Counted from the stretch's first letter, positions 9,024 through 18,431 are shown. The stretch: 64,000 nt of DNA from Rhizobium tumorigenes (GCF_003240565.2 NZ_CP117255.1:682001-746000); one strand, 5' to 3'. Made by a program: numbers and translations. Notes: generated by a model from the letters alone, not told the origin.

Positions 9024-9710
9024 ATGGATCACGACGAGGCCCGACTGCGCGTCATAGAGGATATCGCCACCGTCGGCGAGCTGACGCGGATGGTGACGCA
9101 GCGCTACGATGCGATGTTCGCGGAGTTCTACGCGGTGCTCCTGGAGACGCTGGACGGCGCCTCCGACATGGCCGATGCGGCGTTGACCACCATGTCTGTG
9201 GCGGACGCCGCTGTCGATAGCGTAAGGAGCAATTTCGCCGGCCAGCCGCACTTTGCCTGTTCGAAAGGATGCAGCCCCTGCTGCCATCTGTTCGTCGCCG
9301 TGCCGCCCGGCGTGGCCGAGGTCATCGCTGCCCATGTCGACAATCACTTTACGGTCATCGAGCGCGAAAAGCTAGTTTCGCGGTTGGAGGCTAAAGTTGC
9401 AGCCGATGCTGCCTCGGCGACACCGCAGCTGTTGCGGACACCCTGCGCACTTCTCGACGACGGCGGCAGCTGCACGGTCTATGCGGTCCGCCCGCTCTCC
9501 TGTCGAAGCTTCACCTCGACCTCCCTGCCGCGCTGTCAGCAGGTGGTTTTCGGAGACAACCCGGATGGCGGCGGTGTCGATCAAAACCCGGCGCGCTATC
9601 GTCTCTATGAATTCGCGACGCGGGCGCTGGAAGAAACAGCGCGGCGCCGTGGATTGCCCGGCCAGCAACAGGGGCTCTCGTCAGCCCTGCTGCAGCAGTT
9701 GGCCGGCTGA
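9024..9710 (+). CDS. YkgJ family cysteine-cluster protein
   Basis: A 228-residue protein with the cysteine cluster C79-S-K-G-C83-S-P-C86-C87, then PCALLDDGGSCTVYAVRPLSCRSF, the pattern of the YkgJ family (putative zinc- or iron-chelating domain). The N-terminal 70 residues are helical and precede the cluster. Biochemical role is unknown; related proteins have been suggested as metal-binding or Fe-S carriers. It is convergent with sufE, an interesting but unproven metal-cofactor neighbour. Confidence 0.85.
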   Translation: MDHDEARLRVIEDIATVGELTRMVTQRYDAMFAEFYAVLLETLDGASDMADAALTTMSVADAAVDSVRSNFAGQPHFACSKGCSPCCHLFVAVPPGVAEVIAAHVDNHFTVIEREKLVSRLEAKVAADAASATPQLLRTPCALLDDGGSCTVYAVRPLSCRSFTSTSLPRCQQVVFGDNPDGGGVDQNPARYRLYEFATRALEETARRRGLPGQQQGLSSALLQQLAG

Positions 9711-9752
9711 CAGCAATCAGGCAAAGCGCTCGCAATATCCCCGACGGAAAAC

Positions 9753-10175
9753 CTAGGCGGCGACCTTGTCGCGCGCTTCTTCGCGGATACGCTTGACCAT
9801 CGAGCGCAGGCCGTTGGCGCGTTGCGACGAAAGGTGTTCGACCAGTCCGATCTTGCCGAACACCTCTATGGCATCGAGATCGGCGATATCGGACGCGCGC
9901 TTGCCGGAATAGGTGGCGAGCACGATGGCCACCAGCCCCCGGACGATATGGGCGTCGGACTCACCCTCGAACGTCATCACCGGGTCCTTGGCGCCATCTT
10001 CGGTGTGGCTGACGAGCCAGACCTGGCTGGCGCAGCCCTGCACCTTGTTGGCAGCGGTCCGCTGTTCTTCCGGCAGGTCCGGCAGCGCCTTGCCAAGCTC
10101 GATCACATAGCGGTAGCGATCCTCCCAGTCCTCGAGGAAGGTGAAATCGTCCATGATTTTGTCAAGGCTGGTCAT
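9753..10175 (-). CDS. sufE: SufE family sulfur acceptor protein
   Basis: A 140-residue SufE. The conserved opening FTFLEDWEDRYRYVIELGKAL, the active-site loop VQGCASQVWL (Cys48) and the C-terminal LSSQRANGLRSMVKRI are all present. SufE accepts persulfide sulfur from SufS and stimulates Fe-S cluster assembly in the cytoplasm. The frame is open to 10283, but the domain begins at the Met encoded at 10175. The rest of the suf operon is not nearby; an isolated sufE is usual in rhizobia. Confidence 0.9.
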   Translation of the reverse strand: MTSLDKIMDDFTFLEDWEDRYRYVIELGKALPDLPEEQRTAANKVQGCASQVWLVSHTEDGAKDPVMTFEGESDAHIVRGLVAIVLATYSGKRASDIADLDAIEVFGKIGLVEHLSSQRANGLRSMVKRIREEARDKVAA

Positions 10176-10241
10176 CGCATATGTCCACTGTCTCTGAGAC
10201 TGGCATATAGGCGAAAGCATCCGGGATTTGAACCCGCGCTG

Positions 10242-10277
10242 AAAAAAGAACGCCGTGCGGAGCAAGTCCACACGGCG
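10242..10277 (-). terminator. Rho-independent terminator of the DUF5330 gene
   Basis: CGCCGTG (10251-10257) pairs with CACGGCG (10271-10277), and on the minus strand the stem is followed by TTCTTTTTT. It ends the leftward DUF5330 transcript before sufE. Confidence 0.75.
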
Positions 10278-10376
10278 CAGCAATATGCTGGGAGTTTAAC
10301 AGGGCAGGCACGGCACGTCAGGGTAAAGGAGAGGCGGCACCGGATACTTGCCCGGCGTCGCGGAATTCATGTCGGC

Positions 10377-10859
10377 TCAGAGGACCGGGCGGCGCATAGG
10401 CACCGGAACGTGGATGATGGTGCCGGTGAAGACGCTGTCACTGGCGTCGCTGCCGGGTTTCGGCGGCATCGGCTGCATGTCGGGCTCTGCCTGCGGCGCG
10501 GCGACGGCGACCTGCTGGCGGGATGCATCGGGTGCGCCGGCATTGCTGGCAGTCTTGTCGGCCGGCTTGCCGGAAAGCTGATGGTCGATCATCTCATAGG
10601 CGACCAGTGCGCCTTCACGGGCTCTGTAGCCGAGCGCCGTGAAGGTCTCGCCGCCCTTGACGCAAATCTCGGGCTTCTCGCTGCATAGCGACGTTACGTA
10701 TTGAAAGGCGCCCGTTGCTGCCGTAACGGCGTCGGACATCTGGACCTGCGGGTTGTTCTGGGTGCGATTGGTGCTTTGCGAGGAGAAAACCGGCAGAAGT
10801 ACCAGTACCAGCGAGAACCAGAAGGCTGTCTTGATCAGAAACCACATCGTGTTGCCCAT
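10377..10859 (-). CDS. DUF5330 domain-containing protein
   Basis: A 160-residue protein with one N-terminal membrane segment (MWFLIKTAFWFSLVLVLLPV), then a periplasmic domain with DAVTAATGAFQYVTSLCSEKP and GGETFTALGYRAREGA, the DUF5330 core. A proline/alanine-rich tail follows. Function unknown. The start is placed at 10859 (MGNTMW); Met at 10847, which directly begins the membrane segment and has AGGATGGG upstream, is equally possible. Two Cys residues in the core could be disulfide-linked. Confidence 0.75.
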   Translation of the reverse strand: MGNTMWFLIKTAFWFSLVLVLLPVFSSQSTNRTQNNPQVQMSDAVTAATGAFQYVTSLCSEKPEICVKGGETFTALGYRAREGALVAYEMIDHQLSGKPADKTASNAGAPDASRQQVAVAAPQAEPDMQPMPPKPGSDASDSVFTGTIIHVPVPMRRPVL

Positions 10860-11316
10860 CCTGTTTTTCGTTCGGTCTTGGAGCCGAATCGATCCGGTCT
10901 TCCCGGTTGAAACAAACCTAGTCCGCAGATGCTGACATCGCTTTTCAAAACTAGAAGGCATTTGAGGCCAATTTAGTTCAAATGCGAGCTATCGGCATTT
11001 TATGCACATTTAAGTCAAATTGTCGTGGCCGCCGTTAAGCATGTTGCAGGCCATCTCCAGAGAATGCCGGGGGTTGCGCTCCCGTCGCCTGCCACAAACC
11101 TTAACGAAAACACGAAAAAGCAGTGAAATCCATCGCTTACCCCCTGTTAACTACAAAAACCGATGCATCCTTTCAATGCGTCAAAACGGGATTTTCCGGC
11201 TTTTCAGCGGTGGATTGGGCCTTTTGGCTTATCCTTTCCTTAAGCGCGCAACGCCTATTATCGGGACAGAAATAGACGCCTTTTGTGCGGATTTTGGTGT
11301 GCGCGTATTGAGTAAA
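10860..11316. other. Intergenic region between DUF5330 and the histidine kinase gene
   Basis: About 450 bases of divergent promoter DNA with several TTAA-containing stretches. An in-frame ATG at 11176 could extend the kinase, but codon third positions there are much less GC-rich than in the rest of the gene, so I treat it as non-coding. Confidence 0.45.
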
Positions 11317-12834
11317 ATGGCTGAAAAGGCGATCGCCCTTGTGGACAGGGCCGGCGGAAGCTGGCTCTCCCGGACGTCGGGCGACGGGCAGGTGCGCGGC
11401 GAGGAACTTGCGATCCTGCGGCGCGTTGCGCTGCTGTCGTCGATGGCGCTGGTTGTCGTGCCGTGCGGCCTGTCTTTCCTCACCACGCCAGCCGTCGCCT
11501 TGCCGGTCGGTGTCGCCACCGTTTGCGCAGCCTTCCTGTTCTCCGCCGTCGGCAGTATCGCCCTGTCGCGCCAGAGGCCGTTGCCAATCGAAGCACCCGT
11601 CATCATCCAGCGCCAGGAGCTGATGCTCGAGGCCGCCGCCGGTCTTGTGTTGCTGCTCGACGCACAGGGTGTCGTCACCACTGTCGGCGGGCGCGACCGT
11701 GCCGGGTTCCTCGGCTGGATGCGTCCGGCCCTTGGCCGCGGCTTCTTCGAGCAGGTCCACGTTTCCGATCGCATCGTTTTCCTGCAGGCTCTCGATGCCA
11801 TCCGCCAGGGATCCGATGCCGTTGCCATCCGTCTCCGGCTCGACCGCCCGGCCGGCGCCATCGACGGCGACCAGTTCGCCCATATCAGCATGGACATGAC
11901 AGCCCGTCGCGATGCCGATGGCCTGTTGACGGACATCGTCGCCCAGGCCCGCGACATCGGCCGCGAACAGCAGCAGCGCGACGCCGAGATCCGCAAGGCG
12001 GCAGAGGCGGAATCGGCCAATGACGCCAAGTCCCGCTTTCTTGCCGCCGTCAGCCACGAGCTGCGTACGCCGCTGAACGCCATCCTCGGCTTTTCCGACA
12101 TGCTGGCCGGCGAATATGTCGGTCGGCTTGAAAACGACCGTCAGCGCGAATATGTCGGCTTGATCCGCGATTCCGGCGCCCACCTGCTCTCCGTCGTCAA
12201 TGCCATGCTCGACATGAGCAAGATCGAGTCCGGCCGCTACGAGCTCATCGTCGAGCCGTTCGCGATTGCCTCGGCCATCAAGTCCTGCGAGGCGATGCTG
12301 TCGCTGCAGGCAAAGACCAAGGGCCTGAAACTGGCAAGCCGTATCCAGCGCGATCTCGGCGAGGTCGTCGCCGACCAGCGGGCCATCCAGCAGGTGCTGA
12401 TCAACCTCGTCGGCAATGCCATCAAGTTCACCGATGCCGGCGGTGCTGTCACTGTCGATGCGACGCGGGCCGGCGACATGCTGAAGATCTGCGTCAGCGA
12501 TACCGGCATCGGCATCGCGCCTGAGCGGCTCGCCTCGCTCGGCCAGCCTTTCGTGCAGATCGACAGCGAACATTCCCGTCGTTACGAGGGCACGGGCCTC
12601 GGCCTGTCGCTGGTCAAGGGACTGGTGGCGCTGCATGGCGGCAGCTTCGGCATCGCCAGCACGCCCGGTCATGGAACTGTGATTACCGTGCTGGTACCGC
12701 TTGACGGCACGCTGGTACAGACGGCAGAAGATCAGCAGCCGGTGGAATTCCCGCCGCGTCTCCGTTCCGTGGAGCATTTGGAAACACAGAGCAAGGAAGC
12801 AGTCTATGGCCACGCGAAAGCGAAAATCGCCTAA
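11317..12834 (+). CDS. Membrane sensor histidine kinase with PAS-like region
   Basis: About 505 residues from 11317. Two hydrophobic stretches (LLSSMALVVVPCGLSFL and the one ending VCAAFLFSAVGSIAL) form a membrane hairpin, followed by a PAS-like domain, the H-box AAVSHELRTPLNAILGFSDM, N-box LINLVGNAIKFTDAGG, G1 DTGIGIAPE, F and G2 RRYEGTGLGLSLVKGL. All catalytic motifs are intact. The H-box region resembles the DivJ/PleC group of alphaproteobacterial cell-cycle kinases, but I cannot assign it. No adjacent response regulator exists. Its end overlaps the peptidoglycan-binding gene by 29 bases, suggesting a shared envelope-related role. Confidence 0.85.
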   Translation: MAEKAIALVDRAGGSWLSRTSGDGQVRGEELAILRRVALLSSMALVVVPCGLSFLTTPAVALPVGVATVCAAFLFSAVGSIALSRQRPLPIEAPVIIQRQELMLEAAAGLVLLLDAQGVVTTVGGRDRAGFLGWMRPALGRGFFEQVHVSDRIVFLQALDAIRQGSDAVAIRLRLDRPAGAIDGDQFAHISMDMTARRDADGLLTDIVAQARDIGREQQQRDAEIRKAAEAESANDAKSRFLAAVSHELRTPLNAILGFSDMLAGEYVGRLENDRQREYVGLIRDSGAHLLSVVNAMLDMSKIESGRYELIVEPFAIASAIKSCEAMLSLQAKTKGLKLASRIQRDLGEVVADQRAIQQVLINLVGNAIKFTDAGGAVTVDATRAGDMLKICVSDTGIGIAPERLASLGQPFVQIDSEHSRRYEGTGLGLSLVKGLVALHGGSFGIASTPGHGTVITVLVPLDGTLVQTAEDQQPVEFPPRLRSVEHLETQSKEAVYGHAKAKIA

Positions 12835-13807
12835 GGGAAAGGGCAAACGGCAGCAGTCCGGGCTCGCGTCCCGCAGTGCGATGGCCGTTGGCAGCCTTGG
12901 TCTGCGCGGTGCCGGCCTCGTCGGTGGCGCAACCCTGCGCGGAGCCGGCCATCTCGGCGGCGTCATCGGCCGCTATCCCGCGACCGCTGGCGGTACCATG
13001 GCCTTCGCCGTGATCTTCAGCTTTATCGCCACCAATGCGCTCTGGTACCAGCCTGGCAACCACCCGTCTCCGTTCTTCCGCACGCGTGACGCGTCATCGC
13101 CCTATCAGCTTGCCGGACGCAAGCCCTCCAGCGCCCGTCACGACCCCGCCGACACCACAACCTTCCGCATCGAACGCCCGGACGACACGGCGACATCCGC
13201 GCCGCCGGCACCAGCCGCGGCGGCACCTGTCGCAACGGCGCAGGCTCCCGTCGCCGAGCCGGGCAACGTGGTCTCGCAGGTGCAGGCCGAACTGGTTCGC
13301 CGTGGCCTCTACAACGGCGCGGCCGACGGCATCATCGGCCCGCGCACGACGGCTGCCATCCTTTCGTTCGAGCAATCCGCCGGGCTGAAACAGACGGGCG
13401 AGGCGAGCGAGCAATTGCTGGCCGCGCTGAAGGCGGATACCAAGCCCGGCGTCGCCGTCCCAGCCGAGAAGCCGCCGGCCGACATCTCCTCGAATGCCGC
13501 TGCCGCCGATCCGGTTGCCGCCGCCATCATGAGCTCGGAAAAGGACGTCAAGACCGCATCGGTCAGGACCGCCTCCGTGACGCCGGCCAAAAAGCCGGTG
13601 CCAGATGCGGTGGCCAACGCGACGATGGTGATGCAGATCCAGAAGGGCCTGAGCAACATCGCCTACAGCAATGTCAGCATCGACGGCGTTGCCGGCGAGA
13701 GCACCCGCACCGCCATCCTCCACTTCCAGAAACATTACCGCCTGCCGGAAACCGGCGAACCCGACGGCGTCGTCTTGAAAAAACTCCGCGAGATCGGCGC
13801 CCTGTGA
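12806..13807 (+). CDS. Membrane-anchored protein with two peptidoglycan-binding domains
   Basis: 333 residues. A Lys/Arg-rich cytoplasmic start (ATRKRKSPKGKGKRQQ), one membrane segment near residues 62-80 (GGTMAFAVIFSFIATNALWY), an Ala/Pro-rich linker, then two PG_binding_1 repeats: VQAELVRRGLYNGAADGIIGP near residue 155 and IQKGLSNIAYSNVSIDGVAGE near 275, each followed by TTAAILSFE or TRTAILHFQ. No catalytic domain is attached. It begins inside the upstream kinase gene, so the two are probably co-translated. Likely a cell-wall-associated periplasmic protein. Confidence 0.85.
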   Translation: MATRKRKSPKGKGKRQQSGLASRSAMAVGSLGLRGAGLVGGATLRGAGHLGGVIGRYPATAGGTMAFAVIFSFIATNALWYQPGNHPSPFFRTRDASSPYQLAGRKPSSARHDPADTTTFRIERPDDTATSAPPAPAAAAPVATAQAPVAEPGNVVSQVQAELVRRGLYNGAADGIIGPRTTAAILSFEQSAGLKQTGEASEQLLAALKADTKPGVAVPAEKPPADISSNAAAADPVAAAIMSSEKDVKTASVRTASVTPAKKPVPDAVANATMVMQIQKGLSNIAYSNVSIDGVAGESTRTAILHFQKHYRLPETGEPDGVVLKKLREIGAL

Positions 13808-13900
13808 TCGGGTTGCGGTGGCAATGTCGCTGCCGCTGTGTGGATCAGGCTTGCCGAACACCATGGCCTAACCCAATGCATGTCTTTTGGAGGATATGAA

Positions 13901-14386
13901 GTGGCTGTCGAATTCCGCCTGCTCCAAGCAAACGATCCCGCCGAAGCAGGTCTGGTCGCGCTCATGGAGGAAATGCAGGCGCACTACAAACTCTTCTGCC
14001 CCCCGACGCCGGACATTCTACAGCAATTGCGCACCCGGCCGGCAGGCTCCGAAATTCTGGTTGCCGAAGACGACGGCAAGGTCGTCGGCCTCTGCGCTTT
14101 CAGTTCGACCTATCCCGGAGCCGGCCTCAAGCCCGGCATATTCCTGAAGGAACTCTACGTCACTGCCGCCTGTCGGGAGCAGGGGGTAGGACGCTCGCTG
14201 GTGCGGACGCTGGCGGTGCTCGCAGGCGAGAGGGGCCTCGTCCGCATAGACTGGACGGCAGACGCCGCCAACGAACGGCTACTCGCCTTTTACGACGAAA
14301 CAGGCGGCACGCGCAAAATGGACAGGATTTACTACCGCCTGGATGGTGAAGCACTCGCGGCGCTCGGCAACGAGCCCGCTTCGTGA
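13901..14386 (+). CDS. GNAT family N-acetyltransferase
   Basis: 161 residues with the acetyl-CoA loop ACREQGVGRSLVRTL and the closing NERLLAFYDETGG of GNAT enzymes. The start is a GTG at 13901, seven bases after a perfect GGAGG; upstream ATG codons at 13838 and 13880 lack such a site and add non-homologous sequence. Substrate unknown. It is convergent with the P450 gene. Confidence 0.82.
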   Translation: MAVEFRLLQANDPAEAGLVALMEEMQAHYKLFCPPTPDILQQLRTRPAGSEILVAEDDGKVVGLCAFSSTYPGAGLKPGIFLKELYVTAACREQGVGRSLVRTLAVLAGERGLVRIDWTADAANERLLAFYDETGGTRKMDRIYYRLDGEALAALGNEPAS

Positions 14387-14431
14387 CCGTGCTATGCCAT
14401 CCGCCTGTTCCGCATGGAAGAAATACCGGCC

Positions 14432-15658
14432 CTAAGCATTCAGGGTGACGGCGAAGTTCTGAACCTGGCGAATGCCCGAGAAGCCCCTGACTTTCGGAAA
14501 CTCACCGGCGGCTTTGACGCCGGGAAAGCGCTCGGCGAGCACGGTGAGGGCTTCCTCCAGCTCCGCCCTTGCCAGTGCTTCTCCGAGACAACGATGCGCC
14601 CCTCCGCCGAAAACCGGATGCCACTTCAGCTGCTCGCGCGTAATGTCGAAGCGCTCCGGCTCTGGATATAGCTTTTCATCCCTGAGGGCGGACATGGTGA
14701 CCAGAGAACACGCTTTGTGGGCCGGAAGAACGTGCCCGTCGAGTTCGATATCCATCGTGGTGACGCGGGGCACCGATCCGATTGCCGGTTCATAGCGAAG
14801 GCATTCCAGGACCGCGTTCGGCACCAGATCGCGATTCTCGACGACGGAGTTCCACTGATCCGGATGCTGGAGGAGCAGGGAGAGCTGAATGACCATCGCG
14901 GAGCGGGTCGTGTCGCTGCCGCCGACAATCAGGGTCATGATCTGGGTGATGGCTTCCTCGGCCGTCAGCGATCCCTCTTCTTCGACGTTGGACATAAACT
15001 CGCTGACGAAATCATCCGCCTTTTCAAGGCTGCGCCTGGTCACGATCTCCCCGACATAGCGCCGAAGATCGGCCGCCGCCTGCTGCAATTCGGGCACGTC
15101 CTTCGCAAGCCAGGAGCCGCCCAGCAGCGGGCTGAACCGGTAGACGATCTCCGAAAATTTGCCCACATCGGCTCGCGGCAAGCCGAGAATCGACGCAATC
15201 ACCCTAGCCGGAACAACGGTCGCGAAGTCGTCGAGCATGTCCATGCCGCCATCAGGCGTCACCGCATCCGCAATCTCGGAAATTGTCTGCCTGATGTGCG
15301 GACGCAGCGCGGCGATCATCCTGAATGCGAATGTCTTTGCCATCGGCGACCGCCGCCGCGTGTGAGCGTCGCCATTCGAGGTCAGCATGCCGTTTGTCAT
15401 GAAATCCCAGATCGGCCCATCCTTGACGCCTCGCAGAGTGATCAACTCTGTTTCGACCTGGCGCGTCTTGGCATCGCTGTAGAGGTTGAGGACATCATCG
15501 GCGCGCAGGACCAGATACACGCCGGCTTCAGACCGGATGAACGGCAGTTCGCCTCGAAAGTGGCGATAAACCTCGTGGGGATTGCTGGCGAGGGTCTCCA
15601 TCGAAAGCGTCGGGACGTCGCTGGCATCGGATCCACTGGATAATTTGAAACTGGTCAT
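14432..15658 (-). CDS. Cytochrome P450
   Basis: 408 residues of a soluble bacterial P450. I-helix oxygen-activation motif GGSDTTR, the K-helix ExxR as ECLRYEPA, and the haem-binding loop FGGGAHRCLG with the axial Cys are intact. No fused reductase or ferredoxin is present, and none is adjacent, so redox partners must be encoded elsewhere. Substrate unknown; sequences of this class often act on terpenoid or steroid-like compounds. Start at Met 15658 (MTSFKLSS); the frame continues to 15751. It is isolated in its transcription unit. Confidence 0.9.
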   Translation of the reverse strand: MTSFKLSSGSDASDVPTLSMETLASNPHEVYRHFRGELPFIRSEAGVYLVLRADDVLNLYSDAKTRQVETELITLRGVKDGPIWDFMTNGMLTSNGDAHTRRRSPMAKTFAFRMIAALRPHIRQTISEIADAVTPDGGMDMLDDFATVVPARVIASILGLPRADVGKFSEIVYRFSPLLGGSWLAKDVPELQQAAADLRRYVGEIVTRRSLEKADDFVSEFMSNVEEEGSLTAEEAITQIMTLIVGGSDTTRSAMVIQLSLLLQHPDQWNSVVENRDLVPNAVLECLRYEPAIGSVPRVTTMDIELDGHVLPAHKACSLVTMSALRDEKLYPEPERFDITREQLKWHPVFGGGAHRCLGEALARAELEEALTVLAERFPGVKAAGEFPKVRGFSGIRQVQNFAVTLNA

Positions 15659-15778
15659 CGAATTCCTGTCATGGTCACTTCTGGCAGTGCGCATTCGGGC
15701 AACGCCTGCGTAAGGCGCGCCAAACGGTTGCAAGCCGGAACGGATGTGCAATGGCCGGATCAGGTCTGGTCCCGCAAT

Positions 15779-16216
15779 TCAGCGGGCGGTGAAAAAGCTG
15801 ATCCCGTCGTCGATCTTGCAGGTGAAACTGCGGGGCGTCCCGACCTGCGTGTATGCGGGAAGGCTGAACACCGTCATCGTGAATTCGGCATTTTTATCCG
15901 GATGGACCCTGTATCGCAAAAGCTGGACGATGGGCTTTCCCTCGAGATCGAGCGTCATGTGCTCGTCTGCAAAAGCCAGCGTTCCGTCGTCCATGATCCG
16001 GAAGGCTTCGATTTTCAGTCCGCCGCGTGTCTTGCTTGGCTTTTCATCTCCGTTGCCGGAGGTGCAACGACCGAGGTCGAGAGATACAGCGACCGATCTG
16101 CCTTTCACCAATGCATTTTCGACGGACTGGAGAGACATGGAGTGGCCGCTCGATGGAGCAGCACTTGCTGCCAGTGGCTGGCAGGCCAGAAGCAGTACGG
16201 CAAGGAAACGTTTCAT
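15779..16216 (-). CDS. virK: VirK family secreted protein
   Basis: 145 residues: Sec signal peptide (KRFLAVLLLACQPLAASA), then SLQSVENALVKGRSVAVSLDLGRC, STRGGLKIEAFRI in slightly varied form (KTRGGLKIEAFRI), DGTLAFADEH and FTMTVFSLPAYTQVGTPRSF. This is the VirK fold named after the Agrobacterium Ti-plasmid virK gene, which is not essential for tumours. Chromosomal copies are widespread in rhizobia. Function unknown; periplasmic. The start at 16216 is the Met opening the signal peptide. Confidence 0.82.
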   Translation of the reverse strand: MKRFLAVLLLACQPLAASAAPSSGHSMSLQSVENALVKGRSVAVSLDLGRCTSGNGDEKPSKTRGGLKIEAFRIMDDGTLAFADEHMTLDLEGKPIVQLLRYRVHPDKNAEFTMTVFSLPAYTQVGTPRSFTCKIDDGISFFTAR

Positions 16217-16523
16217 AATCAGACCTTTAACTAGCAATAGCGAAGGTAGGCGGTGCGTTGTCGATAAGAATGCACGCGTCCTTCATAACAGGTGCTGCGA
16301 AACCGAATATCGTCGCACCAGGGTCAAATTTAGCACTGCGATATAACAAATCGATGATCGTGCACCGGTTGTATGTTAGGGCTTTCTGAAGAAGCATCTC
16401 GCACCGGCATGGCAGTTATTCCCGTTGGCAGCCCCGCAAGACAAAGCCGGCCGCCCGTGATGGGCGGCCGGAAACGGGGAGGGCATGGGGCTTGTGCACG
16501 ATGCCAGACGAATGCCTTGTTGC
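16217..16523. other. Intergenic region between virK and the vWD-domain gene
   Basis: About 300 bases with the virK promoter side at the left and the terminator of the vWD gene at the right. No gene seen. Confidence 0.5.
16441..16471 (-). terminator. Terminator of the vWD-domain gene
   Basis: A perfect 10-base stem (16447-16456 with 16462-16471), five-base loop, followed on the minus strand by TTTGTCTTG. It lies about 50 bases after the stop of the leftward gene. Confidence 0.75.
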
Positions 16524-18431
16524 TTACCTCAGCCGTCCCACGGCCTTCGGCGCTTCGGTTTCCGCGTGGATATTGGCGGCGGCTGGATTTCCGATCATTG
16601 CCACGTCGATAAGGCAGGCTTCCAGCAGCGGGCCTTCCTTGACGCCAGCCCGTGCACAGGTGTTCTGCGCGTTCTTCGCCGTTTTCGGGTCCAGATCCCG
16701 GGCAGAGAAGGGCGCCTTCGGAATATCGGCCATAGTCCGTTCGCCGCAGACATTCAGCATCGATTCGCCCGATTTCAGACGCCAGCTATTGGCGTAGGAA
16801 CTGTAGAGTTCCTTGAACGAGAACGGATTTTTCAGAACTTCTCCCTCCCGCGTGGCGAGCAGGTTGGGGTCTTCCTTGACGTTGGCAAGCAGGCCGTGGG
16901 CCTCCACCGGCCACTGGCCGAGACCGACCTTGACGTTGATGTAGTCGGTGCCATTGCCCGGATTGATGCCGGCCTGCAGCCAGTCGCCGGTGGCACCGCG
17001 AATAAGGTAGGTGTCGCCGCTCCGGGTAACCTGCGTTCCATCGGCCAGCGAAACCGGCGTCTTTTCGCTGACATTGACGGTCTTTCCGTCGATGAACACG
17101 GCCTGCGGCTTGGTGCAGACGGCAATCTGCGTCTTTCCGAACCGCGCGGCGACGGCCGAGCTGACAGCGGCATTTGGCCAGTTCGGAGCACCCGATACCT
17201 GCCTGTTCTGCACGTCGAAACCGGACCCCGTCTGCAGCAGCAGGAAATCGCCGGAAGCCTGGAAATCGTAGAGGAGGCCGCTGAGCGTCGTCAGGTGGGT
17301 ATCGCCGACTGCAGTCGAGGCGGCACAATTCGACGGACTGCCGCCGGCTGTGCTTTCGTTGAAGGCGATTGCCGGTCCCGGTCCGGAGCTTGCCGGCGCA
17401 TTCGGCCCGAAACTCAGGTTGTTGGTCTCGGCGGTGAACCCTTGCGCGACGCAGTTCGGGGGCGCAGTGCCGCCATAGGTGATCCGCGTCCTCGTCTGCA
17501 GCGATGCTCCTGCATTGAAGGTCGCCTGGCTGCCGACGCCGACAGCGCTGCCGCCATCACCGAGCACATTGAATTCGGCAATCGTCCAGCCGCCGGATGC
17601 ATTGACGGCGTTGTCGCCGACGCGCAAAAATGCCGTTCCACTGATGGTCATGATCACGCTGTCGCCGCCTGGCCCCGCCGTACCCGTGAGAGTCACTTGT
17701 CCAAGATTGGTCACCGGCACCGCAGGGGTGGCAACAGCGCCGCTGGAGTTGTTGAGGATGACGCAATAGATTTCCGCGCCGGCGGCAAACTGGGTCCAGC
17801 CGGCCGGGCATGTCGTGTTGTAGCTGATCAGCCAGTATTGAATGAAGGCACGGTGCGAAACATTGTTGTTTTCAAAAACGAACTGCTCCCATCCGCGGCA
17901 GTTCGGGTTCGGAGACGGCGCACAGATGCTGGTCTTGAAAAAATCTGTGTTGATCTGCAGCGTGTAGGTGTTGGGGATCATCGGGCCGACGGCGCCGATC
18001 TGGCCGCTTTCGCTGGTGACATTGGTCAACGTATCGAACGATCCCGAGGCGCTGGTGATAAATCCGACGGGTGCCTGTGCCGCGATGTCGTTGCCGTTGC
18101 CCACCGTCTGCGGCACGATGCCGGAGCGTGGTGGCATCGGCTGTTTGGGCGCCGCCACGCACTGAACTTCCTGCCAACTGGTTGAAGGATACTTGGTTGT
18201 AAAGCAGCCCTTCTTCGGCTGGGGGACAGTGGCGATGGTGGCACGCCATTCTTCCTGGCGGCGAAATTGCCTTGCTGAAAGCATCGGTATCGGCCTGGCG
18301 GCGGCTGCGGCGCTGATGGGCCGCCTGATTTCGGCTGCATCGCCCAACGGCGCCAGCGCCGTTAGCCCCACCACCATCGTCAAGGCAAGTCCAAGCCCCT
18401 GCAGGCTTCTGTAGACAACAGACATCGTCAT
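16524..18431 (-). CDS. Secreted protein with a von Willebrand factor type D-like domain
   Basis: 635 residues with a signal peptide (about residues 1-33). Residues about 75-330 form a beta-rich N-terminal region with several Cys (CRGWEQFVFENNNVSHRAF, CPAGWTQF). From about residue 370 the segment VGDTHLTTLSGLLYDFQASG and FLLLQTGSGFDVQNRQ is the opening of a vWD domain, which extends to about residue 510, followed by a helical Cys-containing tail. vWD modules in animals mediate assembly and adhesion; bacterial ones are poorly characterised. Start: AAGGAG sits eight bases before ATG 18431; a GTG six bases earlier is too close to it. No secretion system or operon partner adjacent. Confidence 0.72.
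   Translation of the reverse strand: MTMSVVYRSLQGLGLALTMVVGLTALAPLGDAAEIRRPISAAAAARPIPMLSARQFRRQEEWRATIATVPQPKKGCFTTKYPSTSWQEVQCVAAPKQPMPPRSGIVPQTVGNGNDIAAQAPVGFITSASGSFDTLTNVTSESGQIGAVGPMIPNTYTLQINTDFFKTSICAPSPNPNCRGWEQFVFENNNVSHRAFIQYWLISYNTTCPAGWTQFAAGAEIYCVILNNSSGAVATPAVPVTNLGQVTLTGTAGPGGDSVIMTISGTAFLRVGDNAVNASGGWTIAEFNVLGDGGSAVGVGSQATFNAGASLQTRTRITYGGTAPPNCVAQGFTAETNNLSFGPNAPASSGPGPAIAFNESTAGGSPSNCAASTAVGDTHLTTLSGLLYDFQASGDFLLLQTGSGFDVQNRQVSGAPNWPNAAVSSAVAARFGKTQIAVCTKPQAVFIDGKTVNVSEKTPVSLADGTQVTRSGDTYLIRGATGDWLQAGINPGNGTDYINVKVGLGQWPVEAHGLLANVKEDPNLLATREGEVLKNPFSFKELYSSYANSWRLKSGESMLNVCGERTMADIPKAPFSARDLDPKTAKNAQNTCARAGVKEGPLLEACLIDVAMIGNPAAANIHAETEAPKAVGRLR

Noticed and set aside
10222..10236. 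CGGGTTCAAATCCCG on the minus strand looks like a tRNA T-arm
   Set aside because: No D-arm, anticodon arm, matching acceptor stem or CCA is found around it; the adjacent hairpin is the DUF5330 terminator. It could be a tRNA fragment or chance.
11173..12966. 597-codon open frame on the minus strand
   Set aside because: It is antisense to the histidine kinase and peptidoglycan-binding genes and has the Arg/Gly/Asp-rich look of a GC-rich shadow frame.
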